Shown piece after piece: positions 43,906 through 51,571 of a DNA stretch of 64,000 nt. Under the pieces are notes generated by a model. The model was not told the origin of the DNA. It ran no database searches and worked only from the letters and a program-made list of their open reading frames with translations. The stretch is from Streptomyces hawaiiensis (GTDB lineage: Bacteria > Actinomycetota > Actinomycetes > Streptomycetales > Streptomycetaceae). The translations under genes and the position numbers were made by a program. Location: NCBI RefSeq assembly GCF_004803895.1, contig NZ_CP021978.1:2294001-2358000 (forward strand), given 5' to 3'. Every line of letters begins with the position of its first letter. The first letter of the stretch is position 1.

Positions 43906-44864
43906 TGCGCTTCCTCCTCGATCCCGAGCAGCGGGCCTTCGCCGCGTCGCTGGACGCCCTGCTGACGGCGGCGGACACCCCGGCGGTGATACGGGCCTGG
44001 AGCCGGGGCGACCATGCGGGCGGGCGGGCACTGTGGTCCCGTGTCGCCGGAGCGGGCGTGTTCGCGCTGGCGGTGCCGGAGGCGTACGACGGGCTGGGCC
44101 CGCGACCCGTCGAACTGGCCGTGGCCTTCGTGGAGCTGGGCCGCCACGCGGTGCCAGGACCGCTGGTGGAGACGGTCACGGCGGCGGCGCTCCTCACGGG
44201 GGCCGGCCCCGAGATCGCCGAACGGCTGCTGCCGGCACTGGCATCCGGCGAGACGATGGCGACGGTGGCCCCCGAAGGTGCGTACGCCCTGGACGGCGAC
44301 GCGGCCACCCTCCGGCTCTCCTGGGAGCCCGACGGCGTCCGCCTCTCCCCCGGCCACGGCCCCGTCCTGCCCTCCCTCGACCCGGCCCGCCGCCTCACCC
44401 CCCTGACCCCCGGCGGTGAGCTCCTCGGTCCGCCCCCGGAAGAGGCCCTCACCTGGGCCCGCCTCGCCACCGCCGCGCAAGCCCTCGGCGTGGGCCTCTC
44501 TCTGCTCGGCACAACCGTCGGATACGTCAGACGGCGCACCCAGTTCGGCGTCCCCGTCGGATCGTTCCAGGCGGTCAAGCACCGGCTGGCCGATGCGAGG
44601 ACGGCCCTGGAGTTCGCGCGTCCCCTGCTCTTCGGTGCCGCGCTCACGATGCGTCCGGCCGACGTCGCCGCCGCCAAGGCCGCCGCGTGCGAGGCGGCGT
44701 ACGCCACCGCCCGTACCGCGCTGCAACTGCACGGGGCGATCGGCTACACCGCGGAGTACGGCCTGTCGCTGTGGCTGACCAAGGCCCGGGCCCTGCGCAC
44801 GGCCTGGGGCGATCCCGAGGCGTGCCGGGCCCTGGTCGTCAGTGCCGGTGATCGCCGCTGGTGA
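43905..44864 (+). CDS. Short acyl-CoA dehydrogenase subunit, FadE32/FadE33-like
   Basis: 319 residues, shorter than a normal acyl-CoA dehydrogenase (about 380) and with degenerate central motifs: the FAD/substrate motif of the partner gene is replaced by a Pro/Ala-rich stretch (about 120-170). The C-terminal RRTQFGVPVGSFQAVKHRLAD and LQLHGAIGYTAEYGLSLWLT are kept. Mycobacterial FadE32 and FadE33 are similar short partners in alpha2beta2 steroid dehydrogenases. The ATG overlaps the last mini-ORF stop. The 3' end overlaps the convergent cytochrome b gene by 26 bp. Confidence 0.82.
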   Translation: MRFLLDPEQRAFAASLDALLTAADTPAVIRAWSRGDHAGGRALWSRVAGAGVFALAVPEAYDGLGPRPVELAVAFVELGRHAVPGPLVETVTAAALLTGAGPEIAERLLPALASGETMATVAPEGAYALDGDAATLRLSWEPDGVRLSPGHGPVLPSLDPARRLTPLTPGGELLGPPPEEALTWARLATAAQALGVGLSLLGTTVGYVRRRTQFGVPVGSFQAVKHRLADARTALEFARPLLFGAALTMRPADVAAAKAAACEAAYATARTALQLHGAIGYTAEYGLSLWLTKARALRTAWGDPEACRALVVSAGDRRW

Positions 44865-46494
44865 TCTCCCGGTACTCCTCCACCGTCGGCTTCTCGATCC
44901 GCGCGTCGGGCCCGAACATGGCCTTCGCCAGCCGGGCACGCAGCCGCTCGGACCGCTTGACCCTGCGGCGGACACCCCCCGCGTCGACCTCGCGCCCGAC
45001 CTCGTACGGCGGTTTCTGCTCGTGCTGGGTGAGCGTGAACAGGTCGGCCTGGGTGAGGGGCTCGTGGACCTCGATGTACTCGCCGGTCGGCAGCCGCCTG
45101 ATGGTGCCGCTCTCCCGGCCGTGCAGCACCATGGCACGGTCGCGGCGCTGCAGACCCATGCAGATCTTCTTCGTGACGATGAAGGCGGCGACCGGCAGCA
45201 CGAAGGCGCCGATCCGCACGAACCACGTGATCACGTTGATGGACAAATGCAGATGGGTGGCGACGATGTCGTTGCCGCCGCCGATCAGCAGTACCGCGTA
45301 CAAGGTCAGCCAGGCCACGCCGAGGCCGGTGCGCACGGGCGCGTTGCGCGGCCGGTCCAGGATGTGGTGCTCGCGTTTGTCGCCGGTGATCCACGCCTCG
45401 ATGAAGGGGTAGACGCCGAGGGCGAGCAGGATCAGCGGGAAGAGCGAGAAGGGAATGAACACGCCGAGGACGAGCGTGTGCCCCCAGAGGTTGATCTCCC
45501 ATCCCGGCATCACCCGGATCAGCCCCTCGGAGAAGCCGAGGTACCAGTCGGGCTGGGCGCCGGTGGTGACCAGGTCGGGGCGGTAGGGGCCGAACGCCCA
45601 CACGGGGTTGATCTGGGCGATCGCGCCCATCACCGTCAGGACGCCGAAGACGAGGAAGAAGAACCCCCCGGCCTTGGCCAGGTAGACCGGCAGGAAGGGC
45701 ATCCCGACGACCGAGCGCTCCTTGCGTCCCGGGCCCGGGAACTGGGTGTGCTTGTGGTAGAAGACCAGGATCAGATGGGCGGTCACCAGGCCCAACATGA
45801 TCCCGGGCAACAGTAGGACGTGGACGGGGTACAGCCGCGAGATGATGTCCTCACCCGGGAACTCCCCGCCGAACAGGAAGAACGCCACGTACGTCCCGAC
45901 GATCGGGATGGACAGGATGGCGCCGTGCGCGAAGCGGAGGCCGGTGCCGGACAGCAGGTCGTCGGGCAGGGAGTAGCCGGTCAGGCCGGTGATGATGCCG
46001 AGCATCAGCAGGGTCCAGCCGAACACCCAGTTCAGCTCGCGCGGTTTGCGGAAGGCGCCCGTGAAGAACACCCGCATCATGTGCACCAGCATGCCGGTGA
46101 TGAACACCAGCGCCGCCCAGTGGTGGATCTGCCGGATCAGCAGCCCGCCGCGCACATCGAAGCTGATGTCCAGGGTGGACTCGAACGCCCTGCTCATGAG
46201 AACGCCGTTGAGCTCCGTGTAGGTGCCGTCGTAGACGACCTCCTGCATGCTCGGCTCGAAGAACAGGGTGAGGTAGACGCCGGTGAGGATCAGCACGACG
46301 AAGCTGTAGAGGGTGACCTCGCCCAGCATGAAGGACCAGTGGTCCGGGAAGACCTTGCGCATGTTGGCCTTGGCCAGGGCGTAGAGCCCCAGCCGCCCGT
46401 CCGCCCAGTCGGCGAGCTTCTCGCCCTGGCCGGCGGGAGGTCTCCGGTCAGCGGATTGCGTCCCGTACATCCGTCGTGCGCCGTCGTCGCCCAT
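44839..46494 (-). CDS. Cytochrome b subunit of a bc1 complex, stand-alone QcrB-like
   Basis: 551 residues with about nine membrane helices. Haem ligands lie in IRQIHHWAALVFITGMLVHMM (in part) and in the later HAHG/HLILVFYHKHTQFPG region. The quinol-site motif is PDWYLG. The C-terminal hydrophilic extension is that of actinobacterial QcrB. In Streptomyces the main qcrCAB operon is elsewhere in the genome, and here no cytochrome c or Rieske gene is next to it, so this looks like a second, solitary copy. The start at 46494 has GGGAGG upstream. It is convergent with the steroid dehydrogenase gene. Confidence 0.88.
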   Translation of the reverse strand: MGDDGARRMYGTQSADRRPPAGQGEKLADWADGRLGLYALAKANMRKVFPDHWSFMLGEVTLYSFVVLILTGVYLTLFFEPSMQEVVYDGTYTELNGVLMSRAFESTLDISFDVRGGLLIRQIHHWAALVFITGMLVHMMRVFFTGAFRKPRELNWVFGWTLLMLGIITGLTGYSLPDDLLSGTGLRFAHGAILSIPIVGTYVAFFLFGGEFPGEDIISRLYPVHVLLLPGIMLGLVTAHLILVFYHKHTQFPGPGRKERSVVGMPFLPVYLAKAGGFFFLVFGVLTVMGAIAQINPVWAFGPYRPDLVTTGAQPDWYLGFSEGLIRVMPGWEINLWGHTLVLGVFIPFSLFPLILLALGVYPFIEAWITGDKREHHILDRPRNAPVRTGLGVAWLTLYAVLLIGGGNDIVATHLHLSINVITWFVRIGAFVLPVAAFIVTKKICMGLQRRDRAMVLHGRESGTIRRLPTGEYIEVHEPLTQADLFTLTQHEQKPPYEVGREVDAGGVRRRVKRSERLRARLAKAMFGPDARIEKPTVEEYREITSGDHRH

Positions 46495-46617
46495 ACGTCG
46501 TCGCCTCCCGGTCGGATCCTTCCCAGCGTGGCACGGCGCCGCGGCCGTGCAAACGGGGCGTACGGGCGGTTGGGCCAAGGGGCGGAGCGGGTTGGGCCGG
46601 GGAGGCGAGCGGGCGGC

Positions 46618-47352
46618 TCAGCTGCTGCCGGGGTCCCTCACGATGCCCTGCGCCCGTGCGGCCACGAGCCACTTCGGGAACTCGCCCACCAGCCGGTCGT
46701 ACAGCTCGGCGTCCGAGACCTTCCGCGGATCCGCCCCCGCGTGGAAGAACCCGGCGTTGTCGACGACCCGCTTGCCCGGCACGGCCAGCTCGTCGAGCTT
46801 GCGCAGGAAGTCGAACTGCCTGCTGCCCGGGTCGCCGAACCCGACGAACTGCCAGAACAGCGGGAGCCCGGCCGCTTTGCAGAGGTACCGCTCGGCGGCG
46901 AGCTTGTTGATCGGCCCGCCGTCGGTCTGGAAGACGACCAGGGCGGGCTCGGCCGCCCCGCTGTCGAGGTAGTGGTCGATCACGGCGTCCATCGCCAGGT
47001 GATAGCTGGTCTTCCCCATGTGCCCGAGCCCGGCCACGATCCGCTCGACCCTTCCGCGGTGGTCGGCGAGCGCGATGTCGGTGACGGCGTCGACGTCGGT
47101 GGAGAAGAACACCACGGGCACGCTGCCGTCGTCGTCCAGATGCGCCGACAGCCCGAGCACCCGGTCGGCCAGCGCCTGCACACTGCCGTCCTTGTAGTAC
47201 GGCTTCATCGAGCCGGAGTGGTCGACCACGAGGTAGACCGCGGCCCGCAGCCCGCCGAGGCCGTGCTTCGCGAGGGACACCCCGGCGCTCTTGTAGAGGT
47301 TCACCAGGGACGGAGCGGTCTCTTCGACCTTGGTGAGAGTGATCGCGGCCAT
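46618..47352 (-). CDS. VWA domain protein (TerF-like)
   Basis: 244 residues, a single von Willebrand factor A domain. The MIDAS metal site is DHSGSM (near residue 47), with the further Thr and Asp in GHMGKTSYH and FQTDGG. The N-terminal ITLTKVEETAPSLVNLYKSAG is typical of tellurium-resistance/stress-linked VWA proteins (TerF, TerY type). No ter genes are nearby. It follows the ABC ATPase gene by 13 bp on the same strand and may be co-transcribed. ATG 47352 has AGAGG at a fair distance. Confidence 0.82.
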   Translation of the reverse strand: MAAITLTKVEETAPSLVNLYKSAGVSLAKHGLGGLRAAVYLVVDHSGSMKPYYKDGSVQALADRVLGLSAHLDDDGSVPVVFFSTDVDAVTDIALADHRGRVERIVAGLGHMGKTSYHLAMDAVIDHYLDSGAAEPALVVFQTDGGPINKLAAERYLCKAAGLPLFWQFVGFGDPGSRQFDFLRKLDELAVPGKRVVDNAGFFHAGADPRKVSDAELYDRLVGEFPKWLVAARAQGIVRDPGSS

Positions 47353-47365
47353 GGCCCGCATCCTC

Positions 47366-48097
47366 TCACTCCTCGACGACCACTCCGTCGCTCAGTTCCA
47401 GCACCCGGTCGGCCAGACCGAGGAGTTGCGGGTCGTGGGTGGCGACGAGGGCCGTGACGCCCTCGCTGCGGACCACCGCCCGCAGCAGCTCCATCACCGC
47501 CAGGCCGGTGGCGGCGTCGAGCTGGCCGGTCGGCTCGTCGGCGAGCAGCAGGGCCGGGCTGTTGGCGAGCGCCCGGGCGATGGCGACCCGCTGCTGCTGC
47601 CCGCCGGACAGCTCGGCGGGCCGCTGTGCCTCGTGTCCGGCCAGTCCCACCAGGGCGAGCAGCAGCGCCACCCGCTCCTCGCGCTCACGCGGCCCGGTCC
47701 GGCGCAGCCGCAGCGGCACGCCCACGTTCTCGGCGGCGGTGAGGATGGGGATGAGCCCGAAGGACTGGAAGACGAAGCCGATGCGGTCGCGGCGCAGTTC
47801 CAGCAGCTCGTTCTCACTCAGCGCCGACAGGTCGGCGCCGGCCACGACGACACGGCCGCTGTGCGGGGAGTCGAGACCGCCGATCAGATGGAGCAGCGTC
47901 GACTTGCCGGAGCCTGAGCGGCCCTTGAGAGCGACCAGCTCACCGCGCCGGACGGTGAAGGACACCCCGCGCAGCGCGTGCACGGCCGCCGCGCCCGTGC
48001 CGTAGGAGTGGTGCACGTCCTCCACCCGTAGCATCGGCCCGCCGGATGCGTCGTCGGCGAGGGTGGCACCGGGCCGCGGGCTGGTGTTCTCGGTCAT
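47366..48097 (-). CDS. ABC transporter ATP-binding protein (LolD/MacB type)
   Basis: 243 residues. Walker A KGRSGSGKST, Q-loop FVFQSFGLIP, signature ELSGGQQQRVAIARAL, Walker B LLLADEPTGQLD and the switch His in ATHDPQ. This is the type that serves FtsX-like permeases. It is divergent from two such permease genes (48235 and 51572), whose own ATPase gene is at 54301, so it may serve the same permeases. The start MTENTSPRPG at 48097 was chosen over a longer frame. Confidence 0.88.
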   Translation of the reverse strand: MTENTSPRPGATLADDASGGPMLRVEDVHHSYGTGAAAVHALRGVSFTVRRGELVALKGRSGSGKSTLLHLIGGLDSPHSGRVVVAGADLSALSENELLELRRDRIGFVFQSFGLIPILTAAENVGVPLRLRRTGPREREERVALLLALVGLAGHEAQRPAELSGGQQQRVAIARALANSPALLLADEPTGQLDAATGLAVMELLRAVVRSEGVTALVATHDPQLLGLADRVLELSDGVVVEE

Positions 48098-48234
48098 CAC
48101 CGCATCCCATACGGAAGCGGTCCGGGCGGTCAAGGGCCGGACGACCCGCGTTCGAACTCATGTGCCGGGCCCGTAACTCCGTGATATGCATGCCGGGTTG
48201 GGGAACAGCGGCTCGGCCATCGGGTGGGGGAAGA

Positions 48235-51200
48235 GTGACGGGCTTACTGCTGCTGCGCCTGCGCGCGCATCGGCTGCTGCTCACGGCCGCCCTGCTCGCC
48301 GTCCTGCTGACCACCTCGGTTCTCGCCACCCTCGCGGCCTTCTCCGGCTCCGTCGGGAACGCGGCGCTGCGCGGCACCCTGAGCGGCCGGGCCGCGGTGC
48401 CCGCCTCCCTCGTCGTCGAGGCGGACGTGCCCCGGGAGCGGCGGGACGCGGCGCACCGGACCGTGGTGCGCGGGGCGCGGGAGGCCTTCGGCGGGCTGCC
48501 GGTGACCGTGCGGAGGCTGGAGCGGTCCGGGCCGTACGCGCTGCCCCGGTCCCTGCGGGACGCGGACGCCCGGGCCGGGCAACCCGACCTCACGTATCTC
48601 GCCGCCCTCGACCGGTCCAGGATCAGACTGGTCTCGGGCGCCCTGCCCGGCCCGGCCCGGGCGGGCGGTGAGACCGCCGTGCCCGTCGCCCTGCCCGAGG
48701 CGGCCGCCGACCGGCTGAAGCTGCGGTCCGGAGCGCACCTCGCGCTCACCGACCGGCTGGGCGGCGCACCGATCCGGGTACGGGTGACGGGGGTGTACCG
48801 GGCGGCCGACGGCTCGGATCCCTACTGGCAGGCGGACACCGTCGGCGGCCAGGGCGTACGCACCCTCGCCTTCACCACCTACGGGCCGCTGCTGGCCGAC
48901 GCGTCGGTGCTCGCCTCCGGCCGCGCCTCCGTGGACAACACCGGCTGGGTGGCGACGGCCGACTACCGCACCGTCACCACCGACGGCATCGGCGCGCTCC
49001 GCGCGGATGCCGTGCGCGCGGCCGGGGCGCTGCGCAAGGACCCGGTGCTCGGAGGCGACGCGACCGTGCGCACCGGGCTGCCGGAGCTGCTCGACCGGAC
49101 CGGGCGGGCCCTGCTGGTGTCCCGGTCCACCTTGATGATCGTCTCCGTGCAGCTGGTCCTGCTCGCCGGGTACGCGCTGCTGCTGGTGGCCCGGCTGCTG
49201 GACAGCGAACGGGCGGGCGAGACCGAGCTGCTGCGCGCCCGGGGCAGCTCGCGCGGCCGGATCGCGGGGCTCGCCGCGCTGGAGGCGCTGCTGCTGGCGG
49301 TACCGGCCGCGGTCTGTGCCGCGCTGATGTCCGGCCCGCTGGCCCGGCTGCTGGCCCGCTGGTCCTCGCTCGACCGGATCGGGCTGCGGCTGGAGGCCGC
49401 CCCGTCGGGCGGGGTCTGGCTGGTCGCGGGCGGTGTGGCGCTGGCGTGCGGTGTGGCGGTCGTGGCGCCCGCGCTGGCGGCGACGGCAGGCGTACCCGCA
49501 CGGCTGCGGCGCGTGCGTGCCGCCACGACGGCCGCGCCCGTGCGCGCCGGAGCCGATGCCGGGCTGCTGCTGATCGCGGGCGTGGCGTACTGGCAGCTCC
49601 AACGGCAGACCGCGGCGAGCGACGGCGGTGTGCTCAGCCGGGACCGGGCCGGACAGCTGGGCATCGATCCGCTGCTGGTCGCGGCGCCCGCGCTGGCGCT
49701 GCTGGCGGGCACAGTGCTGACGCTGCGTCTGCTGCCGCTCGCGGCCCGGCTCGCGGAGCGGCGTTCGGCGAGCGGGCGCGGGCTGCCGGCGGCGCTGGCG
49801 GGCTGGCAGTTCAGCCGGCGCCCGCTGCGCGGAGCGGGTCCGGTGCTGCTGCTTGTCATCGCCGTGGCGACCGGGATGCTGGCGATCGGGCACGGCGCGT
49901 CCTGGGACCGGTCGCAGGACGACCAGGCCGACTTCAGGACGGGCGCCTCCGTACGGGTTCTCGACTACAGGCCGGGCAGTCCCGGACAGACCGGCCTCTA
50001 CGCCGCGCTGCCCGGGGCCCGGGACGCCGCTCCCGCGCACCGCACCGGCCTGACCCTGTCCGGCGGTCGTGACGCGACGGTCCTCGCCCTGGACACGGCC
50101 CGTGCCGCGGACGGGATGCTGATGCGGGGCGATCTCGCCGACGAGCCCGCGGCGAAGCTGCTGCGGACACTGGCCCTGCCCGAGCAGGACGCGGACCGGG
50201 CGATACGGCTGCCCGACGGCACCCGGCGGCTCGGCCTCGACGTGCGGATCACCGACCTGCGGGCCCGGACGGGACAGTCTCCTTCCGGCCGCGCGCCCCA
50301 GCTCACGGTGGTCGTCGAGGACCGGTACGGCATCTCTTACCGGCTGGGCGCCGGAGAGGTCCCGGTGGACGGACGGGTTCACCCGGTCGCGCTCGACCTG
50401 GGCGTGACGGCGACGGGCCGCCGCGCCGCCCCGGCCGGGCCGCTGCGGCTGACCGGGCTCCAGCTCGACGACACCGCGCCCGTCGGCCGCGCCGAACGGC
50501 ACCGGTTCACCGTCGAACGGCTGCGAGCCACCGGCCGCGACGGCGCCGCGCGGACCGTTCCCGCACCCGACGGGACGCGCTGGCGGGGCGGCTGGACGGT
50601 GACGGAGAACGGCACCGTCCTCGCCCGTGCGGTCATGAAGCCCACCGTGTCGGGGACCGCGCCGCTGACCGTGTCGTACGGCACCGGCGCCGACCCCGAC
50701 GAGAGCTTCAACGCCGCCCCGCTCTACACCGTTCGTGTCACCACCGCAGGGGACGGGGCGCCGCGGAGCATCGCCGCCGTCGCCACCCGGGACTTCCTGC
50801 GGGCGGCGGGGGCCGGGCCGGGCGACACCATCGACGTACCGCTGTCCGGGGAGCAGCTGCGGGTGCGGATCGTCCGGACGGTCGAGGAGCTGCCGACCAC
50901 CGGCCCCGGACCGGACGCAGAGACGACGGACGGCGGGGCGCTGCTGCTCGATCTGCGGGCCGTCGACGCCGTGCTGGCCCAGCGGGCCGCCGCGCCGCTC
51001 GGCCCCACGGAGTGGTGGGTGAGCGCGGCCCCCGGCAAGGCGGCCGAGGTCGCCGCCGCTCTGCGGGCGCGCCCGGACCTCGAACCGCAGCAGGTCCTGG
51101 TGCGGGACGAGACCGCGGCCGAACTGCTGCGCGATCCGCTCGGTGCCGGGCCGCGCTCGGCGCTGACGGCGGTGGCGGTGGCCGCGGCGGCCCTGGCCGC

Positions 51201-51570
51201 CGGGGGCTTCGCGGTGAGCGCCGCCGGTGCGCGGCGGGAGCGGTCCGCGGAGTTCGCGGTGCTGCGCGCCCTGGGCACCTCCCGCCGGGATCTCGCCCGG
51301 CTGGTCGCGACGGAGCAGAGCCTGCTCGTCGGCGCCGGGCTGCTCGCCGGGCTGGGTCTCGGCACCCTCCTGACCCGGGCCGTCGTACCGCTGATCGTCC
51401 TGACCTCCGACGCGGGGCGGCCGGTCCCGCCCGTCCTCGTCGAACTCCCGGTGCACCGGGTCGCCCTGCTCCTCCTGGGGGTGGCCGCCCCGCTGCTGCT
51501 GATCACCGCCGGTTCGGCGCTGCGCCGTGCCGAACCGGCGGTCGCGCTCCGCCACCAGGGGGAGGACTGA
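48235..51570 (+). CDS. FtsX-like ABC transporter permease (large)
   Basis: 1111 residues. The N-terminal helix LRAHRLLLTAALLAVLLTTSVLATL is followed by a large extracytoplasmic domain, a central FtsX-type set of helices near 300-460, a second soluble domain (about 540-900), and C-terminal helices (LTAVAVAAAALAAGGFAVSAAGAR, in part, and later) with the FtsX signature EFAVLRALGTSRRDLARLV. GTG 48235 has GGGGGAAG upstream. Such duplicated-permease proteins move lipids, peptides or lipoproteins, or act as mechanotransmitters. The substrate is unknown. It forms an operon with the next two genes. Confidence 0.85.
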   Translation: MTGLLLLRLRAHRLLLTAALLAVLLTTSVLATLAAFSGSVGNAALRGTLSGRAAVPASLVVEADVPRERRDAAHRTVVRGAREAFGGLPVTVRRLERSGPYALPRSLRDADARAGQPDLTYLAALDRSRIRLVSGALPGPARAGGETAVPVALPEAAADRLKLRSGAHLALTDRLGGAPIRVRVTGVYRAADGSDPYWQADTVGGQGVRTLAFTTYGPLLADASVLASGRASVDNTGWVATADYRTVTTDGIGALRADAVRAAGALRKDPVLGGDATVRTGLPELLDRTGRALLVSRSTLMIVSVQLVLLAGYALLLVARLLDSERAGETELLRARGSSRGRIAGLAALEALLLAVPAAVCAALMSGPLARLLARWSSLDRIGLRLEAAPSGGVWLVAGGVALACGVAVVAPALAATAGVPARLRRVRAATTAAPVRAGADAGLLLIAGVAYWQLQRQTAASDGGVLSRDRAGQLGIDPLLVAAPALALLAGTVLTLRLLPLAARLAERRSASGRGLPAALAGWQFSRRPLRGAGPVLLLVIAVATGMLAIGHGASWDRSQDDQADFRTGASVRVLDYRPGSPGQTGLYAALPGARDAAPAHRTGLTLSGGRDATVLALDTARAADGMLMRGDLADEPAAKLLRTLALPEQDADRAIRLPDGTRRLGLDVRITDLRARTGQSPSGRAPQLTVVVEDRYGISYRLGAGEVPVDGRVHPVALDLGVTATGRRAAPAGPLRLTGLQLDDTAPVGRAERHRFTVERLRATGRDGAARTVPAPDGTRWRGGWTVTENGTVLARAVMKPTVSGTAPLTVSYGTGADPDESFNAAPLYTVRVTTAGDGAPRSIAAVATRDFLRAAGAGPGDTIDVPLSGEQLRVRIVRTVEELPTTGPGPDAETTDGGALLLDLRAVDAVLAQRAAAPLGPTEWWVSAAPGKAAEVAAALRARPDLEPQQVLVRDETAAELLRDPLGAGPRSALTAVAVAAAALAAGGFAVSAAGARRERSAEFAVLRALGTSRRDLARLVATEQSLLVGAGLLAGLGLGTLLTRAVVPLIVLTSDAGRPVPPVLVELPVHRVALLLLGVAAPLLLITAGSALRRAEPAVALRHQGED

Positions 51571-51571
51571 G

